From: Streptomyces sp. DG1A-41 | GTDB lineage: Bacteria > Actinomycetota > Actinomycetes > Streptomycetales > Streptomycetaceae | Direction of reading: 5' to 3' | Length of the DNA: 64,000 nucleotides | NCBI RefSeq assembly: GCF_037055355.1 | Contig: NZ_CP146350.1 | Span: 6,905,001 to 6,969,000 of the forward strand | The notes under the pieces: generated by a model | What the model saw: only the letters and a program-made list of their open reading frames with translations | Told to the model about the DNA's origin: nothing | Databases searched by the model: none | Part shown: positions 25,308-33,809 of the stretch, in pieces | How the letters are laid out: the number at the start of each line of letters is the position of its first letter | How positions within the stretch are numbered: position 1 is the stretch's first letter | Translations under genes and position numbers: made by a program

Positions 25308-26798
25308 CTAGGACTGCCGGGACTTCCGGGCGGTCACGGCGGCCAGAACCGTCACCATGGCCACTGCGTAGAGGCACGCCACGACCAGGAACGCCTGTCC
25401 GTACCCGTGGGTCAGGGCGTCGGCCGCCCGCGCCCGCAGGGTGCCGTCGTCCTCGGCCACGGCCCGGAAGAACGACTCGGAGGCTGCCGGGAGCCGGTCG
25501 TCGGCCGCACCGGCGGCGATGCCCGGCAGAAGCGACAGGCCCAGGGCGCCGCCGACCTGCGTGGTGGTCTGCAGAACCCCCGAGGCGATGCCCGTGTCCC
25601 GCGGGTCGACACTGCCGACGACCCGGATGGTCAGGGGGACGAAGCACAGGCCGAGCCCCAGCGAGGTCACCAGCATCGCGGGCGCCAGATGGAACGCGTA
25701 CGACGAGTCCGGGGTCAGCGTGGCGAGCCACAGCACCCCGAGAACGGACAGGGCCAGACCGGGACCGGTCACCGCGCGGGTGGGGAAGCGCGCCGCGAGA
25801 CGGGGAGCGACGAAGCCGCCGGCGACGAACATGCCGAGGCTGAGCGGCAGATAGGACAGACCGGTGCGCAGGGCCGACCAGCCCAGGATCTGCTGCATGT
25901 AGAGGGTGAGGAAGTAGTACATGGCGAACATGCCCGCCCCGATGAGCATCATGGTGGCGTACGAGCCGGCGCGGTCGCGGTCCTTCAGCAGGCGCAGGGG
26001 CATCATCGGCTGCGGGGTGCTCCGCTGAAGGGCGAGGAACACCCCGAGCAGGACGGCCCCGAGGAGCAGCGCGCCGATGGTCAGCGGGTCGCCCCAGCCC
26101 TCGTCGCCGCCCCGGGTGATGCCGTACACCAGTGAGGTCAGCCCCATGGTGCCGGTCACCGCGCCGCGTACGTCGAGTCGGCCGGGGTTGTGGCCGGCGT
26201 CCTTCAGCAGCCGGGTGCCGGCCAGGACGGCGATACCGATCGGCACGTTCACCAGAAGCACCCAGCGCCAGTTCAGGGAGGCGGTGAGGACGCCGCCGAG
26301 CAGCAGGCCGAGGGTGGAGCCCACGCCGTTCATCGAACCGTAGACCCCCATGGCCCGGCGGCGGGCGGGGCCTTCGGCGAAGGTGGCGACGATCAGGGCG
26401 AGTGTGGAGGGCGCGACGACGGCCCCGGCGGCGCCCTGCAGCGCGCGGGCGGCGATCAGCACGGTCTCGTTGGGGGCCAGGCCACCGAGTAACGAGGCGA
26501 GCGTGAACACGGTCAGGCCGACCCGGAACACCCGCAGCCGACCGAAGATGTCGCCCGCCCGGCCGCCGATCAGCAGCAGGCCGCCGAAGGCGAGCACGTA
26601 CGCGGTGACGACCCAGGCCAACTGGGCACTGTCGATGCCGAGGTCCTCCTGGAGGCTGGGCAGCGCGATGTTCATGATCGTGCTGTCCAGGATGATCATC
26701 AACTGGGCAGTCGCGAGCACGAACAGGGCGAGGCCCTGGTGCCCGGAGGTGGGAGGTGTCGCTCCTCTGGCGGCGGCGGGCCTGTCTTCGACGGACAT
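25308..26798 (-). CDS. MFS exporter, DHA2 (14-TM) family
   Basis: 496 residues with about 14 membrane spans. DHA2 signatures: QLMIILDSTIMNIALPSLQ in span 1, GGRAGDIFGRLRVFRVG (motif A), and the motif-C-like VGSTLGLLLGGVLTASLNWRWVLLVNVPIG. Proteins of this kind sit in many Streptomyces clusters as self-resistance exporters. Start ATG at 26798 (an ATG five codons upstream is also possible). It is divergent from the flavin monooxygenase gene at 26982 and co-transcribed with the TetR gene. It is likely to export the angucyclinone. Confidence 0.92.
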   Translation of the reverse strand: MSVEDRPAAARGATPPTSGHQGLALFVLATAQLMIILDSTIMNIALPSLQEDLGIDSAQLAWVVTAYVLAFGGLLLIGGRAGDIFGRLRVFRVGLTVFTLASLLGGLAPNETVLIAARALQGAAGAVVAPSTLALIVATFAEGPARRRAMGVYGSMNGVGSTLGLLLGGVLTASLNWRWVLLVNVPIGIAVLAGTRLLKDAGHNPGRLDVRGAVTGTMGLTSLVYGITRGGDEGWGDPLTIGALLLGAVLLGVFLALQRSTPQPMMPLRLLKDRDRAGSYATMMLIGAGMFAMYYFLTLYMQQILGWSALRTGLSYLPLSLGMFVAGGFVAPRLAARFPTRAVTGPGLALSVLGVLWLATLTPDSSYAFHLAPAMLVTSLGLGLCFVPLTIRVVGSVDPRDTGIASGVLQTTTQVGGALGLSLLPGIAAGAADDRLPAASESFFRAVAEDDGTLRARAADALTHGYGQAFLVVACLYAVAMVTVLAAVTARKSRQS

Positions 26799-26813
26799 GA
26801 CGGCTTCTCCCAT

Positions 26814-26975
26814 CACGGTGCGGTCTGTGAGATCTGTGCGGCCACTGCGCTGTGGAAGCGGCTGCGGGCCCCGGCCGGGACCGGCGCGTGGGGCGGCCTC
26901 TGCCGCCGGATCCGCCGGGGGACAAGAAATGTACAAGCGATCAGAAATAAGTGCACGTTCAGTTTTCTGGAGGGA
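26814..26975. promoter_or_regulatory. Divergent control region with an AT-rich island
   Basis: The gap between exporter and monooxygenase genes has an AT-rich part (26920-26975), unusual for this DNA. It contains ACAAG-N6-ACAAG (26922-26937) over a TGTACA palindrome. This is a plausible binding place for the TetR protein and promoters of both genes; no clear -35/-10 pair stands out. Confidence 0.35.
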
Positions 26976-26981
26976 TGAGAA

Positions 26982-28610
26982 ATGGCCACATCTCTGAACA
27001 GCGGTCCGGACACGCCCGCGCAGGACGGCTCCGGGCCTCGGACGCCGGTCGGCGTCTGGACCGGTACGGCCGTCCACGACGACCAGACGGAGACCTTCAC
27101 GATCTCCTTCGCCCCGGACGGCGGGCTGACCCTGGTCACGCCCATCAGCACCGGGCGGGGCACCTGGGAGCCGACGGAGAGCGGGTTCACGTACGCCTTC
27201 ACGGAGACCCTCGCCCCCGAGGCGGGCCGACCGGGCCACGTCGATGTCGTCGTCCGGGCCCGCTGCTCCGGCGGGACCTACGCCGGCTCCGGACCGGCGG
27301 AGGTCCGTACGCCCGACGGCACGGTCGTGCACCGCACCACTTTCGACACCAGCGCTGAGCTGCGCACCGAGGTTTGGCGGGACTTGCTGGCGGACGGCTC
27401 CTCCCCGCTGGGGTCTGCGCCGCAGGCCGTCCGGGAGGCCGCCGCGCTGGCGGGCGCGCAGGCGGAGAAGGCGGACAGCGAGCGGCGGGTGCAGCCCGAG
27501 GTGATCCAGGCGCTGACCGATGCGGGCTTCCCGCGGTGGTTCGTGCCACGAAGCCAGGGCGGCGAGCCGGGCACCTTCGCCGACCTCACCCGGTCCGTGG
27601 CGGCGCTCGGCGAGGAGTGCTCGGCTACCGCCTGGCTCGCCTCCCTGTTCGCCTTCGCCCCTCGCTACGTCGCCTGCCTTCCCGAGCGGGCCCAGTCCGA
27701 GGTCTGGGCAGCCGGCCCCGATGCCCGAGTGGTCGTGGTCAACAAACCCCTCGGCACCGCCGAACCCACCGAGGGCGGCTGGCGGCTGACCGGCGAGTGG
27801 ACCTTCGTGAGCGGTGTCGAATACGCCGACTGGGCCCTCCTGGCGGGCCCGGCGATGCCGGGGCCTGCCGGTTCGGGCGGGGGCGCTGCCGGGGGGCCGG
27901 GTGCGGGCGGGGCCGGTGCCGTGGCCGGCGGCCCTGGGTCCGGTGGGCCCGGAGGCGGTGGCCCGGGCGGCCCCGGGGGCAAGGGCGGACCCCGGTTCTT
28001 CCTCGTGCCGCGGGCCGACTTCTCGTACCGCGACACGTGGCACTCCCTGGGAATGCGTGGCACCGGCAGTCACACCCTCGTCCTGGACGACTCATTCGTC
28101 CCCGAGTACCGGACCTGTGTCCGCGCGGACGCCATGCAGGGCCGCACCGTCGGCGTCCCCGGCCCGCCGCTGCCGACCCTCGCCGTCAACGGACTGACCT
28201 TCGTCGCGCCCGCCCTCGGCGCGGCCTACGGCGCCCTGAACGCGGCGGTCGGCCTCTCCGTCCCGCCGGGCGGCCCCCGCGCCGAGGCCGCCCAGGCCTA
28301 CCAGGTCGGCTACGCCCGCGCCGCGGGCCTCGTCGACGCGGCCCGGCTGCTGGTCGAACGCGTCGCCGACACCGCCGACGGCGCGGCGCTGACCCCGGCT
28401 CTGGTCCGGCGCAGCCGCCGGGATGCCGCCCTGGCCCTGGAACTCCTCACCGATGCGGCCGACCTGCTCCTGCGCACCGGCGGCACCCGCGCCCAGGAGG
28501 ACCACCACCCGCTCCAGCGCTTCTGGCGCGACATCCGCTCGGTGGCGAGCCACGCCGTCATGCAGTTCGAACCGGCGGCACTCGGCTACACCCGGGGGAT
28601 CACGGCCTGA
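26982..28610 (+). CDS. Acyl-CoA-dehydrogenase-type flavin monooxygenase with N-terminal beta-rich domain
   Basis: 542 residues. Residues 10-125 form a beta-rich, lipocalin-like domain (GVWTGTAVHDDQTETFTISFAPDGG). Residues 140-542 match the acyl-CoA dehydrogenase fold used by two-component oxygenases such as ActVA-ORF5 and HsaA (QALTDAGFPRWFVPRSQGG, LGEECSATAWLASL, WHSLGMRGTGSHTLVLDDSFVP). They need reduced FMN from a separate reductase, and an FMN reductase gene lies at 29513. A glycine-rich run of about 45 residues (bases 27861-27990) is inserted before the RFFLVP strand. It probably hydroxylates the polyketide or forms a quinone. ATG at 26982 follows TGGAGGG. Confidence 0.82.
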   Translation: MATSLNSGPDTPAQDGSGPRTPVGVWTGTAVHDDQTETFTISFAPDGGLTLVTPISTGRGTWEPTESGFTYAFTETLAPEAGRPGHVDVVVRARCSGGTYAGSGPAEVRTPDGTVVHRTTFDTSAELRTEVWRDLLADGSSPLGSAPQAVREAAALAGAQAEKADSERRVQPEVIQALTDAGFPRWFVPRSQGGEPGTFADLTRSVAALGEECSATAWLASLFAFAPRYVACLPERAQSEVWAAGPDARVVVVNKPLGTAEPTEGGWRLTGEWTFVSGVEYADWALLAGPAMPGPAGSGGGAAGGPGAGGAGAVAGGPGSGGPGGGGPGGPGGKGGPRFFLVPRADFSYRDTWHSLGMRGTGSHTLVLDDSFVPEYRTCVRADAMQGRTVGVPGPPLPTLAVNGLTFVAPALGAAYGALNAAVGLSVPPGGPRAEAAQAYQVGYARAAGLVDAARLLVERVADTADGAALTPALVRRSRRDAALALELLTDAADLLLRTGGTRAQEDHHPLQRFWRDIRSVASHAVMQFEPAALGYTRGITA

Positions 28611-28667
28611 CCGGCCGCGCCACCGCTTGCCCCCAGACATCCGAACGTTCCCCTTGGGAGACTCATC

Positions 28668-29486
28668 GTGATACTCGTCACCGGCGCGACCGGGCACGTC
28701 GGCCGCCCCCTCGTCGATCTGCTGCTGGCCGCGGGACAGCGGGTACGGGCCCTGACGCGCGACCCGTCCCGCGCAGGCCTGCCCGAGGGCGTGGAGACGG
28801 CCCGTACCGAGGACTTGCCCCTCGACGGGATCGACTCCGTCTTCTTCGTGCTCGCCGCCTTCCCCGACGGCCCCGCCGAACTGATCCGCCGCGCACGGGA
28901 ACACGGCGTCCGGCGCATCGTTGCCCTCTCCTCCTACACGGCCCTCGACGACGACCCGAAGAACTTCATCGCCGTGCGCCACCGCGACCTGGAACGCCGG
29001 ATCGAGGAGTCCGGCCTGGAGTGGACGGCCCTGCACCCGGCGGGCGGCCTGGCCGTGACCGCCCTCGAATGGCGCGAGCAGATCAGGACGACGGGCGTGG
29101 CCCGCGGCCCGTACGCCCGCGCGCACTCCGCCCCGCTGCACGAGCGGGACATCGCCGAGGTCGGCGCCCGCGCACTGCTCACCGACGATCTGCTCGGGAC
29201 GAAGCCGCTGTTCAGCGGCCCGGAGTCGATCACCTACGCGGGCCGGGCCAGCCTCATCGGTGAGGCGGTCGGCAGGCCGGTGCGGTTCGAGGAGATCACC
29301 CACGACGAGGCGCGCAAGGAGATGGCCGAGGTCGGCATCCCACCGGGGGCGATCGAGGCGCGTCTGAAGATGTTCGCGCAGCTGGTCGACAACCCCCACC
29401 CGATCTCGCCCGTGGACCGGTTCCTCGGCAAGCCGGGCCGCACCTTCCGCCAGTGGGCCGAGGACCACGTCGCCGACTTCACCTGA
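28668..29486 (+). CDS. NmrA-like NAD(P)-binding reductase
   Basis: 272-residue atypical short-chain reductase with an N-terminal TGATGHVGRPLVDLLLAAG NADP motif and an NmrA-type layout (RIVALSSYTALDD, LHPAGGLA, PLHERDIAEVGARALL). It lacks the Tyr-x3-Lys motif of classical SDRs. Related proteins reduce quinones or sense NADP. The GTG start at 28668 has TTGGGAGA upstream. It lies between the flavin monooxygenase and FMN reductase genes. It is a clear paralogue of the reverse-strand gene at 32863. Confidence 0.85.
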   Translation: MILVTGATGHVGRPLVDLLLAAGQRVRALTRDPSRAGLPEGVETARTEDLPLDGIDSVFFVLAAFPDGPAELIRRAREHGVRRIVALSSYTALDDDPKNFIAVRHRDLERRIEESGLEWTALHPAGGLAVTALEWREQIRTTGVARGPYARAHSAPLHERDIAEVGARALLTDDLLGTKPLFSGPESITYAGRASLIGEAVGRPVRFEEITHDEARKEMAEVGIPPGAIEARLKMFAQLVDNPHPISPVDRFLGKPGRTFRQWAEDHVADFT

Positions 29487-29512
29487 TGTCCCGCCACTCG
29501 ATGGGAGCTTCC

Positions 29513-30133
29513 ATGGCGCACGACCCCCTGAGGCTGGCCGTCGTGGTCGGCAGCGGCCGGCCGGGCAGCACCGGCGCGACCGTCGCCCGGTGGTTCGCCG
29601 GTCAGGCCCGGCGGTACGGCGGTCTGTGCACGGACGTCATCGACCTGGCCGGGTACACGTTGCCCGCGGAGCCGGTGACAGCCCCGCCGCCCGAGGCCGC
29701 CGCCCAGCTCGCCGACCTGACCCCACGACTGGCCGCCGCCGATGTGTTCGTGCTGGTCACACCCGAGTACAACCGCTCGTTCCCGGCCTCTCTCAAAGCG
29801 CTGATCGACTGGCATGACAGCGAATGGCAGGCCAAACCGGTCGGCTTCGTCTCGTACGGCGGACGCTCCGGAGGCCTGCGCGCCGTCGAACAGCTACGGC
29901 AGGTCCTCGGCGAACTCCACGCTGTGGCGGTCCGCGACACGGTCAGCTTCCACGGTGTGTGGGACTTGTTCGACCCGGAGGGCAGCCCCCGGGACCCAGA
30001 GGGCTGCGCCACCGCGGCGAAGGCCCTGCTCGACCAGCTCGGCTGGTGGGGCACGGTCCTGCGGGAGGGCCGGACGCGCCATCCGTACCTGCACGGGGCG
30101 CGGCCGGTACTCACCGGGAGGGCGGGCGGATGA
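29513..30133 (+). CDS. NADPH-dependent FMN reductase
   Basis: 206-residue flavodoxin-like reductase: VVGSGRPGSTGATVARWF for FMN phosphate, TPEYNRSFPASLKALIDWHD and SYGGRSGGLRAVEQLRQVL typical of the family. It reduces FMN (or a quinone) with NADPH and is the natural partner for the two-component oxygenase at 26982. ATG at 29513 follows GGGAGCTTCC. Its stop overlaps the ATG of the hydrolase gene (ATGA). Confidence 0.9.
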   Translation: MAHDPLRLAVVVGSGRPGSTGATVARWFAGQARRYGGLCTDVIDLAGYTLPAEPVTAPPPEAAAQLADLTPRLAAADVFVLVTPEYNRSFPASLKALIDWHDSEWQAKPVGFVSYGGRSGGLRAVEQLRQVLGELHAVAVRDTVSFHGVWDLFDPEGSPRDPEGCATAAKALLDQLGWWGTVLREGRTRHPYLHGARPVLTGRAGG

Positions 30134-31035
30134 GGACGGCGACACCGAGCAGCCCGGCCTCCGGCGCCGGCACCGTCGTACGGGAGGTCCTGCTGGACGC
30201 CGGTGGCGTCCAGCTCTCCGGGCTGCTCGCCGGGGACCCGCGGATCCCGCCCCGGGCCACGGTGGTCGCCGTCCACGGCGGCGGGATGCGCGCGGGCTAC
30301 TTCCACGGCACGGCCCACCGGGATCTCTCCCTGCTCACCCTCGCCGCGGGCCTCGGCTACCAGGTCCTGGCCGTCGACCGCCCCGGCTACGGCCGGTCGG
30401 CAGCGGCACTGCCCGAGGGCCTTCCCCTTGCCGAGCAGGCGGCGCTGCTCGCCACGGCCCTGGCCGGGTTCGCGGACACCCACCCGCTGGGCGACGGCTA
30501 CTTCGTCCTGGCGCACTCGTACGGCGGCAAGGTCGCCCTCACCCTGGCCGCCCGCCACGACGCTCTCCTGCTGCAAGGACTGGCGGTCTCCGGCTGCGGC
30601 CACCGCTTTGCTGCGGGTGTGGCGGACCTTTCTCCGAGCCGGTGGCGTACGGCGATGCGGGCGAACAACTGGGGGCCGCTGGGGCTGTACCCGCCGGACA
30701 CCTTCCGGCTGGCCGCTGCTCTCACCACGCCCGCGCCGCCCCGTGAGGTGGCCGAACTCCCTCATTGGGAGCGGGTGCTGGGGGAACTCGCAGCGGACGT
30801 ACGGCTGCCCGTGCGGTTCACCTTCGCCGAGCATGAACGTCGCTGGCGGCACGATCCGCAGGCGCTGGCCGAGCTGCGCGGGCTGTTCCCCCGGGCCGCG
30901 GTCTCCACCGAGTGGCAGCCGTACGCGGGCCACAACATCAGCCTCGGCTGGGCCGCGCGCTCGTACCACCTGAGGATGCTCGGCTTCCTGGAGGAGTGCC
31001 TCCTGGGCCTTCCGCCGAGGCCCTCCATGCGATGA
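30130..31035 (+). CDS. Alpha/beta hydrolase
   Basis: 301 residues. HGGGMRAGYFHG near residue 50 is the oxyanion loop, LAHSYGGKVAL holds the nucleophile Ser, and the late His is in YAGHNISLGW. Translation is coupled to the FMN reductase by ATGA overlap, so it belongs to the tailoring set. It could hydrolyse a lactone or ester, open a Baeyer-Villiger product, or release a shunt product; nothing in the sequence decides this. Confidence 0.82.
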   Translation: MRTATPSSPASGAGTVVREVLLDAGGVQLSGLLAGDPRIPPRATVVAVHGGGMRAGYFHGTAHRDLSLLTLAAGLGYQVLAVDRPGYGRSAAALPEGLPLAEQAALLATALAGFADTHPLGDGYFVLAHSYGGKVALTLAARHDALLLQGLAVSGCGHRFAAGVADLSPSRWRTAMRANNWGPLGLYPPDTFRLAAALTTPAPPREVAELPHWERVLGELAADVRLPVRFTFAEHERRWRHDPQALAELRGLFPRAAVSTEWQPYAGHNISLGWAARSYHLRMLGFLEECLLGLPPRPSMR

Positions 31036-31234
31036 ACATGGCGCAATTCTTTCGGTTTGCGGATGGAAATCAGGGAGATTCCGGTTACGTATCCGGAAGA
31101 TCGACCCCATGATTCCGCACATTGCTCATCAGCCCTTAACAGACACCCACTACTATCGATGAATGATTCCCCGAAGGGAGTCGTGCGTCCCGTTTTAGGA
31201 CGGGGCGACCCAGTGCGCTGAGAAAGGCGAAGAC

Positions 31235-32620
31235 GTGCCAACGAACCCTGTCGAGGAGCTGCGTTCCTCCGTGGTCGGCCGGATCTTATTTCCTGGCGAG
31301 GATTCATTCGAGGAGCTGCGCAAGGGGTGGAATCTTACGGTCGACCACCAGCCGTCGGTGATCGTGGCCGCGTCTTCCGCGCAGGACGTGGCCGCCGCAG
31401 TCCGGTACGCCGTCGCGCACGAGCTGCCGGTGGCCGTCCAGTCGACCGGTCATGGAGCCGTGCTGCCGGCCGATGGGGCCGTCCTCGTCCACACCCGTGA
31501 GCTGACCGAAGTGACCGTGGACGCCGAGGCACGCACCGCTCGGGTGGGCGCCGGCGTTCGCTGGGGCCAGGTGGTCGCGGAGACCGCGAAGTCAGGGCTC
31601 GCCCCGCTCAACGGCTCCTCCCCGGACGTCGGCGTGATGGGCTACCTGACCGGCGGCGGACTCCCGGTCCTCGGCCGTACCTTCGGCTTCGCCGCCCACC
31701 AGGTGCGGTCGTTCGACCTGGTCACCGCCGACGGCACCCTGCGCACCGTCACACCGGACTCCGACCCCGACCTCTTCTGGGCGGTGCGCGGCGGGCGCGG
31801 CAACTTCGGCGTGGTCACGGCCGCCGAGATCGGTCTGGTGCCCGTCACTCGGCTGTACGGCGGCGGGTTCTTCTTCCCCGGTGAGGCGGCCGACCGGGTC
31901 GTGCCCGCCTACTTCTCCTGGCTGGACGGGCTGCCGGAGGAGATGAACTCCTCGATCATCCTGCTGCGTTTCCCCGACCATCCGGCGGTGCCGGAGCAGA
32001 ACCGGGGCAGGTTCGTCATCCATGTGCGGATCGCGTTCACCGGCTCCGCGGAGGAGGGGGAACGCCTGGTCGCCCCGCTGCGCGACCTCGGCCCGGAGCG
32101 GGACGAGGTCGCCGAGATGCCGTACACCCGGGTCGGCGACATCTACCACGACCCCTTCCGGCCCACCTACGCCTGGTGCCGGACGGCCCTGCTGCGCGAC
32201 CTCGATGCCGAGGCGGTCGCCGCGCTGCTCGACGTGGCAGGTCACGACCATGGTCATCTGCCGCCTGGCGGTGTCGAGATCCGTCATCTGGGTGGTGCCC
32301 TGGCACGGCCCGGCGCCGTGCCGGCCGCCTTGGGAGTGCCCGAGGGCACCTTCCACGTCTTCATGAGCATGCCCGCACCGCCGGACACGGAGGCCGCCGA
32401 GCGCTCCCGGGCCGCCGAACAGCGGGTTCTGGACCGGCTGGAGAAGTGGGACACCGGGGCGCTGCTGCCCACCTTCATGTTCAGTCTGGACCGCACGCCC
32501 GAGGACGTGGCCCGCGGCTACCGCCCGGAGGACCACGAGCGGCTGCGGAAGATCAAGGCCGTGTACGACCCGGCGAACACCTTCCGCGTCAATCACAATA
32601 TCCCCCCAGCCACGGTGTAG
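31235..32620 (+). CDS. FAD-linked oxidase, berberine-bridge-enzyme type
   Basis: 461 residues. FAD domain (PVAVQSTGHGAVL with His73 for the 8-alpha-histidyl bond), substrate domain, and the BBE C-terminus YDPANTFRVNHNIPP. In bicovalent members such as GilR and AknOx a Cys before Pro-x-VG makes the second flavin bond; here that place is Ser129 (NGSSPDVGVMGY), so only one covalent link is expected. It probably oxidises an alcohol or hydroquinone late in the pathway. The GTG start at 31235 has AAAGG upstream. Codon 18 is TTA (31286-31288), suggesting bldA dependence. A 199-bp gap separates it from the upstream operon, so it has its own promoter. Confidence 0.88.
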   Translation: MPTNPVEELRSSVVGRILFPGEDSFEELRKGWNLTVDHQPSVIVAASSAQDVAAAVRYAVAHELPVAVQSTGHGAVLPADGAVLVHTRELTEVTVDAEARTARVGAGVRWGQVVAETAKSGLAPLNGSSPDVGVMGYLTGGGLPVLGRTFGFAAHQVRSFDLVTADGTLRTVTPDSDPDLFWAVRGGRGNFGVVTAAEIGLVPVTRLYGGGFFFPGEAADRVVPAYFSWLDGLPEEMNSSIILLRFPDHPAVPEQNRGRFVIHVRIAFTGSAEEGERLVAPLRDLGPERDEVAEMPYTRVGDIYHDPFRPTYAWCRTALLRDLDAEAVAALLDVAGHDHGHLPPGGVEIRHLGGALARPGAVPAALGVPEGTFHVFMSMPAPPDTEAAERSRAAEQRVLDRLEKWDTGALLPTFMFSLDRTPEDVARGYRPEDHERLRKIKAVYDPANTFRVNHNIPPATV

Positions 32621-32644
32621 ACCGGCCGGGCGACGACAGCATGA

Positions 32645-32700
32645 CCGGGCGGATTTCCTCCCGTGAGATTCACGGAATCCACGGGAGGAAATCCGCCCGG
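32645..32700 (+). terminator. Very long stem-loop terminator
   Basis: A perfect 21-bp stem (32645-32665 with 32680-32700) enclosing a second small stem GATTC-acg-GAATC (32667-32679). Together they give a nearly uninterrupted 56-base palindrome 24 bp after the oxidase gene. It closes the forward tailoring genes. Confidence 0.85.
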
Positions 32701-32862
32701 GTGTGTTCCCCTCTCCGCTTGCTTTTTTCTCTGCTTCTTCTGTGCGTGTGCTGCCTCTCCGTGTGCTGCTTCTCCGTGTCACGGCAGCACGAGTGGCCCG
32801 CCGCGCGTTCCGGAACGGAAAGATTCGGGACGTGCGACGGGCGGTGCGTGGATTTCAGCCGC

Positions 32863-33684
32863 TCAGGAAAAATCCGCCGCGTGGTGGGCAACCCACTCGG
32901 CGTAGGTGTGGGCCCGGCCGGTCACCTGCTCGACGGTCGGCAGAACCTCCGCCGTGATGCCCTGCCACGAGGCGAGCTGGTCGAGCAGGAACTCCGCGGC
33001 GTCCGGCGGCATCTGCTGGGTGAGGTGACCGAGCGCCGCCTCCCGGGGCAGCTCCTCGAACTCGACCGGTCGGCCCAGCGTTTCGCCGATGATCCGGACG
33101 CGGTCGATCTGGGTGAGGGACTGCGGACCGGTCAGGCTGTGCACGGCGCCGTCCTCGGGGGAGAGAAGCGAGGCGACGGCGACGGCCGCGATGTCCCGCT
33201 CGTCCACCGGAGCCGCGGCGGCGGTGCCGTAGGCGGTCCGTACGACCCCGCCGTTGTTGATCTGCCCGGACCAGGCGAGGTCGTTGAGCATGAACAGGCC
33301 GGCGCGGACGAAGGTCCTCGGTATGCCGGAGCCCGTCACCGCGTTCTCGCACTCGAGGTGCACCTGGCCGATGAAGCCCGGGTTCTCGAATTCGATGGCC
33401 GAGGACGACAGCATCGCGATGTGCTCGACATCCGCCGCGGCGGCGGCGTCGAGAAACCCGCCGAGCTGACCGAAGACAGGAAACAGGAAAGCCCGGTCGA
33501 TACCCTTCAGTGATTCGGCCAGGGTCTCCGGGCGCGAGAAATCACCGGCGATCACCTCGACGTCGTCCGGCAACCCGGACTTCTCCGGGTCGCGGGTGAC
33601 AGCACGGACCTTCTCTCCCGCTTCCAGAAGCTGATGGACAACATTGCGCCCGACATTTCCGGTGGCCCCGGTGACGAGAATCAT
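32863..33684 (-). CDS. NmrA-like NAD(P)-binding reductase, paralogue
   Basis: 273 residues with TGATGNVGRNVVHQLLEAG, ADVEHIAMLSSSAIEFEN and VDERDIAAVAVASLLSPEDG. It is the same family as the gene at 28668 and similar to it from the first residue (MILVTGATG). It probably acts as a quinone or enone reductase. ATG at 33684. Divergent from a MarR regulator with a strong dyad in the gap. This pairing suggests a reductase induced by a quinone-like compound, possibly the cluster product. Confidence 0.85.
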   Translation of the reverse strand: MILVTGATGNVGRNVVHQLLEAGEKVRAVTRDPEKSGLPDDVEVIAGDFSRPETLAESLKGIDRAFLFPVFGQLGGFLDAAAAADVEHIAMLSSSAIEFENPGFIGQVHLECENAVTGSGIPRTFVRAGLFMLNDLAWSGQINNGGVVRTAYGTAAAAPVDERDIAAVAVASLLSPEDGAVHSLTGPQSLTQIDRVRIIGETLGRPVEFEELPREAALGHLTQQMPPDAAEFLLDQLASWQGITAEVLPTVEQVTGRAHTYAEWVAHHAADFS

Positions 33685-33746
33685 GGTGGAGTTCGCTCCC
33701 TACTGGACAGGCATACGGGGGCTCATGGTGCATCCCGAACCGCAAA

Positions 33747-33763
33747 CGTTGGTCAGGCCAACG
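33747..33763. promoter_or_regulatory. MarR-type operator
   Basis: Perfect dyad CGTTGG-TCAGG-CCAACG between the divergent NmrA-like and MarR genes. On the reverse strand, TTGTCC and TACGTT with 16-bp spacing form a possible promoter for the reductase whose -10 box overlaps the dyad, so binding would repress. Confidence 0.6.
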
Positions 33764-33809
33764 TATCACAATCGTGGGTCAGGACAACAGAGCTGGTAGT
33801 TTTGGTGAG

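Noticed and set aside
26799..28073. Upstream extension of the reverse MFS frame
   Set aside because: It runs antisense to the flavin monooxygenase, and the product is Arg/Gly-rich without motifs; the exporter starts at 26798.
27374..29263. Long forward frame overlapping the monooxygenase and NmrA genes
   Set aside because: Arg/Pro-rich shadow in a different frame from two genes with clear motifs.
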